This document shows, piece by piece, positions 34,871 to 46,101 of a stretch of 64,000 nt of DNA. Numbering within the stretch: the first letter of the stretch is position 1; the number at the start of each line of letters is the position of its first letter. The DNA is taken from contig OZ231126.1 in assembly GCA_965153355.1 (NCBI GenBank), positions 53,258,001-53,322,000 of the forward strand, in the 5' to 3' direction. Both the position numbers and the translations under genes were made by a program. Under the pieces are notes generated by a model. The model was not told the origin of the DNA. It saw only the letters and a list, made by a program, of their open reading frames with translations, and searched no databases. The DNA is from Flaccisagitta enflata. Its lineage: Eukaryota > Chaetognatha > Sagittoidea > Aphragmophora.

Positions 34871-35735
34871 CTTCCAACTCGACTATTTTGCCGGCCTTTT
34901 TCAGCGCCCTGACGGCCTCGTCGTGCGTGGCGTCTCTCAAATCTTCGTCATTGACGGATAAAATGGCGTCGCCGACGTAAAGCTTTTCCGTTAAATCCGC
35001 GGCCATGCCTTTGAAGATTTTCGATATTAAAATGGGCATTTTATTTTCTTTGCCGCCTTTGATGGAAATTCCCAGCCCGTTGGCGTCCTGCTTTACCACG
35101 CGTACGAGACGCTTTTGTCCGGCGAGGTTTTCCGGCACTAAAGGATAATTTCCGGCGTTGATCGTCGAACCGCCGCCGGCGCTTAACGTCGACGCCGCGT
35201 CGATCGGCGTCGTCGTAGCGGCGGTGACTCCCGCTGACGTAGAGGCTGTTGCCGCCGCCGTTGTTGTCGCTTCCGCGTCGTTAAGTTGCTGCTGGTGATG
35301 GGGTAATAAGGAGGCGGACGTGGTTGCCGTCGTCGTCGTTGTCGTTGTTGATGTGCCGTTGTTGTGAATTGATTGATGTAATCCTCCGTTGGTATCATTT
35401 TCGCCGACGGCGACGGATGCCGGTGAAGTGACGCCGGACTCTCCTCCTCCTCCTCCTCCTCCTCCTGCTCCACTTTCGCCGCCGTTCGCTGTCGTTGACG
35501 CTGAAGCGTGTAGTTGACCGTCGTCGACGGCGTTGGAGGCGGAAGTCGTTGTTGGCGTCGCATTATTGCCCACAGAAGCGGCGCCGACTTCCGGAAGCAG
35601 TGACAGAGTGAGACTTTCGTCTTGAAGATGCACTAGGACGCGATGCCATCTGCCGCGGACGAACACTTCCAACTCTCCCGACTTTAAGAGGCCGAGGCTG
35701 TTGTAATCGCGACCGCCTCCAGACGCTCCCGCCAT
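34871..35735 (-). CDS. Syntrophin, first coding exon (PH1a half and PDZ domain)
   Basis: This exon encodes 288 residues and one extra base. Syntrophins are cytoplasmic membrane-associated adaptors. They join the dystrophin complex to channels and signalling proteins through PH, PDZ and C-terminal SU domains. Residues about 14-50 ([20 protein letters not shown]) match the first half of the split PH1 domain. Residues about 51-207 are a Thr/Ala/Gly/Ser-rich linker. Residues 208-288 are a full PDZ with the carboxylate-binding GLGI at 220-223 and the typical [20 protein letters not shown] and [12 protein letters not shown] stretches. The ATG at 35735 has G at -3 and +4. The exon ends at GAAG|GTAAGAG (donor 34870-34869), phase 1, exactly where PH1b would follow in the family. 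PH1b, PH2 and SU exons were not found nearby. The long linker is unusual. The PDZ resembles the alpha/beta group more than the gamma group. Confidence 0.92.
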
Positions 35736-36873
35736 CACCGCAAATCGACAAAACCTTTTTGATTTTTTTCTTCCTTTTTCTTTTCTATACTACTTGCGAT
35801 TCGTTTATATCCATGTATTCTACATTTGCATCGAACTAGTTTTCATTAAGTCGAAGCGGAAAAATGTAAATTTTTAAAAATTCATTAAGATAAGAAACTT
35901 AATTATCAAAAATCAAAAATAGATGAATCGAAAAAGAAAAGCTAGTCCAAGTGATGTTTTGAAATATTTTTTTCTCTCTCTCCTCTCAAGAAAGTATATT
36001 AACGGAGTGCGCGCAAAATAGAAAATCCAAGATAAGAAAGATAGAGAGAGGAGAGAAAGAATGTGAAGAGATTTGAAAGAGTTGTGAAAGAAAATTAAGA
36101 GAAAAATTGAAATTCTTTTTTCTCTCTCAATCTCACTCTCGCCAGCCGTCGAAAAACTGCCTTTGGTTCATCAGGTCGTGTTTTGAACTAGGAGAAGGAG
36201 AGAAAGAGAGAGAGAGAAAGCGAATAACATAGATGAGAATGATGGTGAAGGAGAGACAGTGAGAGAGATAAGGAGAGAATGCAAGGACGAGAACAGAAGG
36301 GAGAGATACAAACCGAGCTGTTGAGACAAGAGCTCTTCGTGAGCAGAGTGGTAGAAAAAAAAAGATAGAGAGAAAGAGAGATGTAAAGATAGACAGAAGG
36401 AAGAACGAGGGAGAATGAGTGATAGAGGGAGAGAGAAATGTGGTCACGTGACGTAGAATGTACATGAAGGCCGATTTCTGATTGGTGGAAGGTGTTTTGA
36501 TAGCTTCCATTGGTCCACAAGTGTTTTGGTACGTGTATTGGGACAGTTTTAACTTGAATAGAATAAAATTCGACATTCTTTTCAAGATTGAAAGGTAAAC
36601 ATGAGGAAGCGATGAGTGGATAAGTTACAGCAGCTGCTTAAAAAAAATCACAAATGTTCAAAACTTGTTTCATCTATGGTATGACTGTTGTTGTAAACAT
36701 AAAACCACAGTTAAAGTTATGGTTCAACAGATGTCGCTCATACTCTTGGTCTAAGGAACAGGAAAAAAAAGACTAACTCCAACCTGAGGGAGACAAATGA
36801 GCTGAAATTACATTATGAAAAGGTGTTAAGTGGGTGTACGTGACATTGAAATTGAACATAGACGTAGATCCGG
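35736..36873. other. Upstream region of the syntrophin exon
   Basis: AT-rich with GA-rich patches (36040-36060, 36190-36440). An ATTGG at 36503 is a possible inverted CCAAT box. No other gene is seen. The promoter and 5' UTR of the syntrophin gene probably lie here. Confidence 0.4.
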
Positions 36874-37498
36874 TTACACTTTTTTTTTATAAGAGACAAG
36901 ATTTTCAAACTCAGCCTGGATGTTTTTAAATTTTTTGCTCTTTTAGGGCTCAAATTCTCCTAAATTGTTCTTATTTTTTCGACGCGTGAAATATGGAAAA
37001 TAATGTGTAAATACACTATTTATATCGAAAACAATGTATAAATATACTATTTCGTAGTGTTCTATGTATCTTCAATTGAAAACGTGTTAGTTACTATAAA
37101 ATTTGAAATATCTTGTTCAATGTGACAAACAAAACTAAAAAAGAAAGTATTTTTCTGAAAAAAATTACAAATTTTTGAAAAAAGTTTTAGGATTGTCATA
37201 TATTTTATCAAGAAACTAAAAAAAAAAAATTTTCTAAAAAATTTCCAAAAGTGAATCTCAGCCTGGGCATTCTCTTATTTTGTTCTTAAAATTTCGGCAA
37301 ATCTCAGCCTCATGTCTCTTATAAACTGGTCTCTTATAAAATAAACAAGGCCGTATACACTCCCCCCAAGTCGCGGACAGGAGCGGAATAGCAAAAAAAC
37401 GCTTGCATTTTGTTTTTGTTACGGACGGACCGACCGACCGACCGACCGACCGACACGGCGAGTTCTAGAGTCGCGAGTCCGCGACTAAAAAAGTGTAT
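36874..37498. mobile_element. TIR element (TACACTTTTTTTTATAAGAG), interrupted by a subfamily C insert
   Basis: The left end TTACACTTTTTTTTTATAAG and the right end AAAAAAGTGTA are terminal inverted repeats. The right end is split at 37346-37488 by a CAAGGCC element. The interior (CAGCCTGG, CTCAGCCTCATGTCTCTTAT) matches 51328-51760 in the opposite orientation. Confidence 0.75.
37346..37488 (-). mobile_element. CAAGGCC superfamily, subfamily C, nested in a TIR A-tract
   Basis: CAAGGCCGTATACAC, AAGTCGCGGACAGGAGCGG, a GGACCGACCGACCGACC tract, GCGAGTTCTAGAG, hairpin AGTCGCGAGTCCGCGACT plus AA. It sits in the A-run of the right TIR of the surrounding element. Confidence 0.85.
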
Positions 37499-37796
37499 TC
37501 ATTAGGAGCACATGATAAAGAGGTGTCAAGGGTGCCTGAGTGGAGGGAGAATCGATGTAGGAATTTGGCGATGAGCATCAGCAGAAATCCTCCTTTAAAT
37601 TTAACATTTTTTTGTGGCCTGAATGTTTTAAAAATGACAAGAACTTATATTTTATGACGCGCATTCACTCTGAAGGAGCAACGGAACGCTAAAATGTTTA
37701 TTCCGATGTTGTCCCGGTGTTTTAATGACTAAAAACTAAAGCGCGTATCAAGAGTACAAATATAAAAAGTAACCATTGTGTACATAAAAAGGGAAC

Positions 37797-37836
37797 AACA
37801 ACAACAACATCATCAACAACAACAACAACAACAACA

Positions 37837-37883
<47 letters not shown>

Positions 37884-37973
37884 ACAACAACGACGTCACT
37901 TATAACATCAACAATATCAAAACCAACAACTGTAACAAAAACAAATTAACAACAATAACAACAATAATAGAAA

Positions 37974-38026
<53 letters not shown>

Positions 38027-38034
38027 GCAACAGC

Positions 38035-38070
<36 letters not shown>
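37797..38070. repeat. (CAA)n and (CGA)n arrays upstream of a coding exon
   Basis: CAA units with an embedded (CGA)n run at about 37838-37881. It ends 12 bp before the ATG at 38083. A stop TGA at 38074 separates it from the exon's frame. Confidence 0.95.
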
Positions 38071-38071
<1 letters not shown>

Positions 38072-38082
38072 CATGAACGACA

Positions 38083-39460
38083 ATGTTCCACGGTACGCGT
38101 CCAAAGTCACGGTGTCGTTCAGCGCCATCCGCGGCGTCCAATTTCCGCAATAACGAATTTCAACGATTGGAAGATAAGAAGAAAAGAAGCTCGCAAAATA
38201 CGGGAATCGTTAGAAGCGGAAAGGGTTCAAGGACAACGATAAATGTCGATTTGACGGCGAAAGGAGTGGCTGTTTGGAGTGGTGGCCGTCACGACGATTA
38301 CGGAAACAACGCCGTGGTTGAGCGCGATGGAAGAAACATCAACCACGATGATCACGATGATGACGACAACGATGATGATGAGCCAAAAGACGCGACAAAG
38401 GGGTTGCCTTATTATCTTGGTGGGAGGTTCAAGAGGGGCGAATTGAAACGACGGTCGTTGGATAGTTGTGCTTCATCAAAAGCTCAAGAAGACGATCGTA
38501 AATCTCCTAATGGTGCAGAAGATCCTCTTGTGCCTCGCATCATCAAGGGCTCTCCGTCGTCCTCTGTGCGTCGACGTCTGGATTCGTTGTCCGCGATTCA
38601 ACGAGACTTTTTGTCATCTGCATCATCTCGACGGCGGCGTGTTTCAAGATCGGCTTCACACCAAACTTCTCGTGACCCCTTTGAAAGATTCGCTCGGACG
38701 CCGGCCAGAACCCGCCGAGACAACGATGATCTCGCGAATTTGCGACCGGCGACGGCAGACTCGAGATTTCCCTCGATGAGGGACTCTATCTCCGATTCGA
38801 CGAAAGAGTTGAGAAGCTCCTTCAAGCGTCCGTCGACGGAAGGCGGAAGGTGCTCGTCCGCCAAATCCGTTTCATTCCAAGACGCGTTGACAAGTCGATC
38901 GAGATGCTCGTCTTTTACCGACTTGGCGGTTCAAACGGATTTCGAAGATCATGATGATGTGGAGGAAGAGGTGGGCGCAGAAGGAGATGAGGAGGAGGAG
39001 GAGGAGACTAATAGGGGGCAAAAGGAGACAACTGGCATTGACGAAAAAAGTGTGAAAGATAACTCGGAGAAACTGGATACAAGAAGTCATGGACAAAGGT
39101 CTTTCAATCAACCTCTTGTCTCATACAAAAATCTGGAAGGGGCCGCCAGAGTGTCCACCAGCGTGGAGACCCCTACATCTTGCGTCATTAAAACCATCAC
39201 AGCTGTACCTTCCATTTCGCCAGCAAAAGAGTCTCTCATCGACCACACGCGCGTAAACTCTGCTACAACAGACAAAACTTTTGGCGGTGTTTCATCCAAT
39301 AATGTACCGGCAATCTCGTCAAGCTTGAAAATCGCCGACACATCGGCTGATGACATGGAAGGTTTGAATACTGTGTCTTGCACCGAGAATTTGACATCTC
39401 ATCAAGTGATATCCTGGGTTACCAACAATATCGACGAAAAAAGCCAGACATACAAAAACG
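38083..39460 (+). CDS. Exon 1 of a six-exon unrecognised gene: disordered Ser/Arg/acidic protein
   Basis: This exon encodes 459 residues and one base. The chosen ATG has A at -3 and follows an in-frame TGA at 38074, so translation cannot extend upstream without splicing. An acceptor inside (TCGTTCAG, about 38111) is an alternative. The product starts MFHGTRPKSRCRSAPSAASN. It has an Asp/Glu run at about 85-105, many Arg-Ser clusters, SAKSVSFQDALTSRSRCSS, FTDLAVQTDFEDHDD and a second acidic tract. No folded domain is recognised. The exon ends at AAAAACG|GTAAGG (donor 39461-39462), phase 1. A second frame over the first 150 bp reads RPISAITNFNDWKIRRKEAR but stops at 38242. The RPxS/RSAP style motifs occur in some cytoskeletal and ciliary proteins, but that is only a hint. 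Confidence 0.75.
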
Positions 39461-39605
39461 GTAAGGTCCTTCACTCCTATCACTGTTGTTAGACGTACAA
39501 TTTACGTTTAGGTGTAACTGAACTTTACAGATCTGAGTGGACAAAATTTCCTTTCAATTGATAGGTCGTAATTTATAGTTTTGAAAAAGAACAAAATTTC
39601 AGTTT

Positions 39606-39776
39606 TTTGTCGCGGACACGCGACTCTACACCTTGCAGTGTTGGTCGGTAGGTCCGTCGGTCCGTTGGTCCATCGGTCTGTCGGTCCGTCGGTCCATCAC
39701 ATTTTTGAATTCTGAGCGGCTTTCGCACCGCTGCTGCCAAACCATTCGCGACTAGATTGCCGTGTATCCGGCCTTG
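39606..39776 (+). mobile_element. CAAGGCC superfamily, subfamily C
   Basis: TTGTCGCGGACACGCGACT, CTACACCTTGCAGTGTTGG, a GTCCGTCGGTCC tract, AACCATTCGCGACTAGATTG, TGTATCCGGCCTTG. It lies 145 bp into intron 1 of the plus-strand gene. Confidence 0.8.
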
Positions 39777-39830
39777 TTTCATGTTACCGGTCATTAGAAC
39801 GGTGGCATTAAAAATCAAAATTTCGTCCCT

Positions 39831-40010
39831 TTTTAGTTGCATGCACGCGACTCTACAACCTATTTTGTCCGTCCGACCGTCCCTCCATCGCTCCGTCCGT
39901 CAATCCATCGGACCACCCGTCCAACTTTACTTTTTTGGCGTTTACGGGAGGTCATTGCATTACTGCTCCTGCTCATTGCATTTTTTTCCACTGCCCCGAC
40001 CACCAGCACA
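39831..40010 (+). mobile_element. CAAGGCC superfamily, subfamily B, truncated
   Basis: TTTTAGTTGCATGCACGCGACT-type hairpin (left arm TTGCATGC, right arm GCACGCGACT), CTACAACCTATTTTGTCC, a CCGTCC tract. The CCTTG end is missing. Confidence 0.6.
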
Positions 40011-40092
40011 AGATTATGGCATAACGTTAAAAAAATACTCCAAATCAAAATGAGAAAACTTTATTTCTACCCCACGTTTCAAAAAATCGAAT

Positions 40093-40264
40093 TACAGTAG
40101 TACCTCGCCTCATCCGTCCCATTGGGACTGAAGTTTTTTTACCTTTATAACGTTTAAAGAGAGGTGAAATCACATTAAAAACTACCATTTGGGACCTCAA
40201 AATGCTGACCTTTATTGATGGGGAACTTTTAAAAGCGAGGCTGTTATTGCGGGGTTCCACTGTA
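40093..40264. mobile_element. pogo/Tigger-like MITE 1, copy 2
   Basis: TACAGTAGTACCTCGCC and GGGGTTCCACTGTA ends with TA duplications. The interior is highly similar to 11862-12042, including CCCATTGGGACTGA. Confidence 0.8.
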
Positions 40265-40341
40265 CATAATTCGACTTTTTTCCAGTTAGAGGCTTTGTAT
40301 GCTGGTCGGTACCTCAGTTCGTTGGCATCACATAATTTTTT

Positions 40342-40347
40342 TTTATT
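40342..40347 (-). terminator. Candidate polyadenylation signal AATAAA for the XKR-like gene
   Basis: AATAAA on the minus strand about 320 bp beyond the stop at 40669. It is the first clear hexamer I see downstream. AT-rich DNA makes chance occurrence likely. Confidence 0.35.
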
Positions 40348-40668
40348 TTCACTAAGCTAATAGGCCCATTAAGCATTAGTCTCCACATAATTTTTGCACT
40401 CACTGCCTCAAATTGAGTCGCTTTCTTTTGAACTGCCTACATCTGTCCCAGTCGAGCTCTATTTGTCTATTCGTCTGTTTGTCTCTTGCTGGTTCATTTT
40501 TCTCAAACACCAATGTTTCAGAGCAAAATAGCCAATGTATGTCAGCGCAACAAAAATACAGACTTTAACAATTGGTCACAACCAGAAAATAAGTACTTCA
40601 CAAATGATGGATAACATTTGCATTTGCCAAAATTTGCCAAAAAATACACATGTTACAAAGATAACCAG

Positions 40669-42048
40669 TCAATTATTGTAACAGTCTTTTTGTGGTTTCT
40701 CAGTTCCTACTCTGAGACAGCAATATGAAAAAAGAATAACTAGCAGTGGAAGAAAATTCCAAGCATATAACCGGTAATTCAAGGACAGAAAATCGTCTTC
40801 AAACTTCAACAGATGGAAAAACCGAATATGTTGATCCACACTAAATTCTTCGTAAAATTGACGTTTTGTATCTTCGTTCAATGGTGAACAAGTGCTCATT
40901 GCTGTCCCGAACGCATCCAATGACACTTCGAAAGGTTTTGTCGTACATTTGTAATTGGAAAAGTTCATCGGCCTAGTCAAAACCCAGGACGCTGAATTAG
41001 CCCAGAGAAAGTCCGGCTTAATGACCGCGAAAATGGCTATATGAAAAATCATCGATATTGACACTGCGAGAACGACCCAAGGAGCCGTCTTCCTTGAAAA
41101 TGTACGAATTTGGCGTGTCCTTTTCTGGGAAGTGTAACGATATGCCGATGTGATTAGTGCATGGTTTATTCTTGATGTGGCCACAGTGAGAAAAATTAGG
41201 ACTCCTGGTAGTATGCTAAGTATAAAAAAATCACGTCGATAACATGCCCAGAGAAACCTTCCAACAAAAGAAACTGTGGCTTTTGATTCGACACAGCTTA
41301 AAAACTTTGCGTATAATTCTTGATCGAGATACCAGGAAGATAGTTTCAATGAAGAGGCTATAATCGGCTTTGATATAACTGAGAGATTGGTAAATCTAGA
41401 ATGATTCATTCCACGTTGTTTACAAAACCCCGCAATACTAGCAGCATCTATGTAACTGGCATCAAAAAAAGTTGTTTGGATGAGATGATCAAATTCATAG
41501 TAAGCCAAATAGGTTGCTAAAGGGGCTATGATGGTAATAATGGAAGCAACTGAGTAAACCATCAGGCGCATCAACGTGGTTGACTGGCGCTTTGCAATAA
41601 TTGAAAGTGACATTGCTAAGAAACAAGCTAAAAAGAAGGGGATTGACAAATATTCTTTAGGAACAAGATGTCGTAACATAGAGTTGTCTTTGAAGTCGCG
41701 TTTGAATTCTGATATTGAATGGTTTCCCCTGGAGGGTATTTCCATTTTCTTTTTCAAGTAGAAACTAAGTTGACTGATTGACAACAAAAAGGAAGGTAAG
41801 GTTATGATGCAATAGATACATATGTGAAATTTACGTTCGTTATGTATCCTATCATCAACAAGAATGTAAACGAGGCTAAACATCATCGCGAAGATGAGGT
41901 CGATGATTTCCAAACATTCTTGTGCAACGTTGTTCCTTGACGATCCTAGGAGTTTGTAGTTGCCGAGTTTGATTTGTTTTTCAAAGGGGTAGATCTTAGT
42001 GCGATTTTGCCTTGGGTAGGTCGACAGCGCCTGCAACTCGGAATCGAT
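40669..42048 (-). CDS. XKR-like gene, exon 3: unusual multi-membrane C-terminal half
   Basis: This exon adds 459 residues and a stop. It is entered in phase 0 after a good acceptor (TTGCTCTTTTCAG, ending 42049), matching the phase-0 donor of exon 2. It begins IDSELQALSTYPRQNRTKIY. At least five to six hydrophobic segments follow, for example ECLEIIDLIFAMMFSLVYIL, HICIYCIITLPSFLLSI, EYLSIPFFLACFLAMSLSII, MVYSVASIITIIAPLATYLA, ILSILPGVLIFLTVATS and AWNFLPLLVILFSYCCLRVG. A stretch with several Cys and NFS/NLS sites could be extracellular. Ordinary XKR proteins end soon after their membrane core, so I do not recognise this half. It may be a second, duplicated or fused membrane domain. A fused neighbouring gene is an alternative, though phases and reading frame support one gene. 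Confidence 0.7.
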   Translation of the reverse strand: MDSELQALSTYPRQNRTKIYPFEKQIKLGNYKLLGSSRNNVAQECLEIIDLIFAMMFSLVYILVDDRIHNERKFHICIYCIITLPSFLLSISQLSFYLKKKMEIPSRGNHSISEFKRDFKDNSMLRHLVPKEYLSIPFFLACFLAMSLSIIAKRQSTTLMRLMVYSVASIITIIAPLATYLAYYEFDHLIQTTFFDASYIDAASIAGFCKQRGMNHSRFTNLSVISKPIIASSLKLSSWYLDQELYAKFLSCVESKATVSFVGRFLWACYRRDFFILSILPGVLIFLTVATSRINHALITSAYRYTSQKRTRQIRTFSRKTAPWVVLAVSISMIFHIAIFAVIKPDFLWANSASWVLTRPMNFSNYKCTTKPFEVSLDAFGTAMSTCSPLNEDTKRQFYEEFSVDQHIRFFHLLKFEDDFLSLNYRLYAWNFLPLLVILFSYCCLRVGTEKPQKDCYNN

Positions 42049-43611
42049 CTGAAAAGAGCAATTGAATAACACCTGTAACACAATTATTGAAAAAGCATCA
42101 CAAAGACTGCATTTAATCAGCTTCTATACGCTTTAAACACTGATTAGGTCAAATTCAAATAAGTAGATACATATAAAGAGGCATTTTATCTTCGATTTTT
42201 CCAGTTTCAATTGTTTAAAGCGACCTAATTTACATTCAATTACATCTTAAAGGATGGTTAATTTTCTCGAATTATGATTTTATGGTTACATTTTGTATGA
42301 TACAAGCCATGTTGCTTTCATTCAATCTGATTGAAATTCATGACCAAATTGAAGGGCTTTTCAAAAGCTACGCAATGGCGCAATCCACATGTCAAGAACT
42401 GGTTTTCTTAAGAAATGACATGCTTTTGAAAATGAGAGGTCTTTTTTGGTAATTTTGGAGCTGTTTTCATCAGGGACGCTGTCACAATTTTTAGCATATT
42501 TCAACATAGCCTATATCAATTCAAATGAAATTCATGAGCAAAATAAAGTATTTTCTATGCTTTAGCACATAGTAAAATCCATTTAAATCCAAATGCATTA
42601 GTTTAGACATGGTAGCATCGAAATCTTTTTTCAATAATTGTGTTCCAGATGTTAAGTAGTAGATTGTTGTTCCTGCATTATCCTTGTTTCATTTCACGCT
42701 ATCAGCTCTGTAGCTAATGACAGGATTTATTTGAAATTTGACATGACACTTTGGTGCACATCAGACGTTCTGTTATGCCCCCATATTCATAGGGGAAGGC
42801 CGGTTTGCGATTAAACTGGTACTTTGTTGTATTAAAAAGCAATTTCAGGTCTTGTTAAGGATTCTCTACCTTCCCTGGAGTAACGGTTTTGGTTTTACTG
42901 TCATGGGTACTAAGTAGTTGTTGGGAAAATGTCCAAATTTGGTTACTTTGGCCTCAAATTTAGGCCACTTCGCCTTTAAAATCGAACCTAAAATCCTTGA
43001 GATTATTAAACTAAAGCTCAAGAGCTAACCAGTGGTGCAATCTGCATATTTCTATCTTTATTTGTTTAGATTTGAGAGAGTTTTAAAGATGGGGCTTGAG
43101 AGGGCTTTTTTGCAGCAATTAAATCTGGGGGTAATTTGGACATTTTTCACGTTTTTCACTATATTGCAGCTATGGATAGACCAAACTTTGAAAAATTAGA
43201 GACCAAATTGAAGAGTTTTTGATGCTCTAACTGATTCTGGAAAAATTTTGGATCGATATGGCCTCAAAAAAATTATATTCTATATCAAAGCAGGTCAAAA
43301 ATCAAATTTTAATGTCATTTAGGTAACTTTTCATAGAAACATTATGCCACTTCCAAACTGAAAATTGACTTAAAATTCATGAGCAAATCAAACTACAGGC
43401 ACAGCTCAAGAGCTAATCATCTTCTTGGTTTGTCTCACAGATGGCTGTTATTTCTATCTTTCCCTGCATCCCAACTAATTTGTACTCAAATATGAGGCTT
43501 TGCAAGAATTGCAGAGAATTTTTTTTTTTTAATTCCAAACATGATCTAGCCCATTTTTGGTGCCTTACTGAATCGCTAAAACAAAGACGGTCAATCGATA
43601 ACAAATCTCAC
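42049..43611 (-). other. Intron 2 of the XKR-like gene
   Basis: AT-rich. Two or three diverged copies of a passage like AAATTCATGACCAAATTGAA (42345, 42525, 43190) resemble sequence at 23940-24170, so a dispersed repeat is likely. No exon seen. Confidence 0.5.
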
Positions 43612-45341
43612 CTCTCTGAAATTTAAATCTCCATAGATTTGACGAATGATATTGGCCCATTTTTTGTTGTCAATCCAACCTCCCATGTACACTTCATACT
43701 CCGAAATTTGTCTGTGTAAACTAGTAAGGTTGAAATTCTCAAATTTGAATTCTGTCGATGTAGGATTACTTTTTCGGTATGCCGTGGGATACTTCAACCA
43801 TGTCCCATCTGCCATTCTCCATCCATCATCCGTGTTTCCTTTGGATTTTTGATCCCAGGCGAAATCATTCCACTGAATGGACCAGTTACCTCTTAGGATA
43901 ATCATGGGAGTAAAATTGTCTTTCATTGACAAAGTGTCCGTGAGGACCGTCGAGGAGAAAGTAATTGTCTCCATCTCTTCAACCGAATCTAGAGCAAGTT
44001 CGAAATTTAAAATGAGACGTAAGAAGATTGGCGCGAAGCAAAGGGAAATTGTGCGCCAAACTGCACTGCAGTCATATCGACATATTGGGAAACAATCATG
44101 GGACTTAAACATGGGTTTGATTGTTTCGGTGGTTATTCTTTCATCCTTTTCCTGAATCACTTCACCATCCTGCCTGACGCTATCCTTAAGAAAGGAATGA
44201 TCATCCTCGGTTATACCTTCATGGTGAAAAGACGTTATTTCTACACCTGGTTTGTTACTCTTCGGGCCATTTTTAGTGAAAAGCAGTTTTTGTTCTTTCC
44301 AATCTTGCTTTTGAACATCTTCATCAATCCAGTCATATTTTTTCGTGTATGATTCCTTTACTCGTCCCCAGATTTGTCTCAGCATATCCGGCGTTGCAGC
44401 GCGGAACAGAATCAACGGGATGAAAGAGAGGAAGAGAATGGATCTGGTCAATACCAAGTTAAATATCATGTAAATGGAGACGGATATGCCGATGACGACG
44501 TTTGGAAAGCCGATTACAAGGATGATCGGACGCCTGTGCTTATGAAAGAACGATTCCATCTTTTTGGGCCCTTGTTCGTTCTTCCCACAATCGGCATCGG
44601 CATCGGCATCGGCATCGGCATCGGCACCGGCATCGGCTGTTTTATGATGGTCATAATTACTAAGATTGTCACAGCTATCCAGTGTCCCATGGATATCACT
44701 TGATGTTGTAGCATCCTTCCCACCTTCCCTGAATGGTCCACAATTGCTGCCAGGCCCCTCGTGATCACTTATTTCGTTTCTGCTCCTGTAATATTCCAAT
44801 TTTTCATTCGCGGCTTCCTGCTCAAAGTTGATTTCACTGCGATGATCTATTGAATCATCAGCCACTCTTTGCTGATAATTCATTTCTTTCATGTTGCTGT
44901 GATGATCAAGTGTACCATCAGCTATTTCCATGTGATCACTCATAACGCTCATGTTTCTGCAATCGTTGGAAACGTCGTTAACTTCTGCTTGTGGGTCATC
45001 ATTGTCATTCGTGGCCCATTTACCGCGACTTATATCAAATCCATCATGGTCATCTTGTTTTCCTGTAGTCTCTAAGAAAATTCTCTCCAACCCAAAACGA
45101 ACTGTTGCCCATGCAATGGAAATGGTTGATAGTGCGATTGAAACCAATTGAAAATGATTATCAATCTGCCATGAACAGGCAAAGTCCTCAGAGGTCAGCA
45201 CTAAACATGTACAGGATGAAGCGTTATCCGGAATCGCCAAATATGTGGAGGAAAGATCCGACGTATTTTCATGTTTTACAAAAGAAAACAGCCGAGATTC
45301 AGTCGTGTAAATTTCATTTGTGTATGGCTCGTTGGGATAAC
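43612..45341 (-). CDS. XKR-like gene, exon 2: rest of XKR membrane core with long acidic insert
   Basis: It is entered in phase 1 after TGTTGCAG (acceptor 45343-45342) and leaves in phase 0 at AGAGAG|GTGAGA (donor 43611-43610). It encodes 576 full codons. The segment FQLVSIALSTISIAWATVRF closely resembles the XKR family membrane helix that follows the SAPQ-type motif. A long insert of about 170 residues, rich in Asp, Asn and His, follows. It includes an (AD)n run from GGCATC repeats at 44590-44638. Further helices include IILVIGFPNVVIGISVSIYM, ILFLSFIPLILFR and ISLCFAPIFLRLILNFELAL. The last part (WSIQWNDFAWDQ, YMGGWIDNKKWANIIRQIYG) has NFT/NWS/NLT glycosylation sites and is probably extracellular. 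The insert within the XKR core is unusual. Confidence 0.82.
44590..44638. repeat. (GGCATC)n hexamer run coding (AD)n in the XKR-like exon
   Basis: About eight units, in frame and uninterrupted by stops on the minus strand. Confidence 0.9.
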
Positions 45342-46101
45342 CTGCAACATTGAACATTGCGGAGAAGATAACTCCTAATAATCATCGACCAAATTAAATT
45401 GGATTGAAATTTGAATCAAACTTCAATATTGCCCCCCAAACCACCCCTTTCCACCATCATGTCATTATTGTCTAACCGTTGACCTTTGATTTCTTTCCCC
45501 CCCCCCTTGGTCCTTTGATTTTCTTCCCCGCGGGGTCGAACTACATTTGATTTTTTTCCTCATATACCCCCTGTATAGTAATATTTTGGTTTGAATAGTA
45601 TAAATTAGTGTTGTGGTGACTGAATATTACTTTTCAGTTCTGCCAAAGTGTAATATCTTCTATATTTTTCTTTTTTAATTGCGGACACGCAACTCTAAAA
45701 GAGGCTTTGTCCGTCCGTCCATTGGTCCGTCCGTCCGTCCGTCCGTCGCTCTGTCGGTGAGCATGAGTTGAAAAGTAGGAAACTAGCATTTTAGAATCTT
45801 TTTGTGTATGTGTCTGTGTTGGAAGGGGGGGGGGTGTTGGGTGTGGATGGGGGTTGGCTGCCCTTGCTCACCCGTCCGCAACGATATTGTGACCCCGCGT
45901 CACTTTTTTGTTTTTTCTACCCTTTGATTTCCTTCCCCATTACCAAATCCCTTGATCTTATTCGCCCCCATTGCTGGGGGGGGGGGGAGGAAATTCGCAA
46001 CAAGATACATGCCTGGCCTGATAACCTGTCTAAATTCCTCCGCTTTCTACCATAACAGTTTTTTGGCACAAAAACAAAAACAAAAACAAAAACAACCATA
46101 C
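45342..46101 (-). other. Intron 1 of the XKR-like gene
   Basis: It holds a CAAGGCC-type element (45675-45906) in the opposite orientation and C-runs. The donor is GTATGG and the acceptor TTGCAG. Confidence 0.7.
45675..45906 (+). mobile_element. CAAGGCC superfamily, subfamily A variant with GTGACCCCGCG end
   Basis: AATTGCGGACACGCAACTCT, AAGAGGCTTTGTCC, CCGTCCGTCCGTCC, ATGAGTTGAAAAGTAGGAAA, CACCCGTCCGCAACGATATT, then GTGACCCCGCGTCACTT instead of the GGCCTTG end. The copy at 60327-60555 has the same alternative end. Confidence 0.7.

Noticed and set aside
37778-38242. 154-codon frame ending RPISAITNFNDWKIRRKEAR plus a basic tail
   Set aside because: The end looks protein-like, but it starts in CAA/CGA repeats and stops at 38242, while the overlapping frame stays open for 459 codons to a good donor. 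Kept only as an alternative reading.
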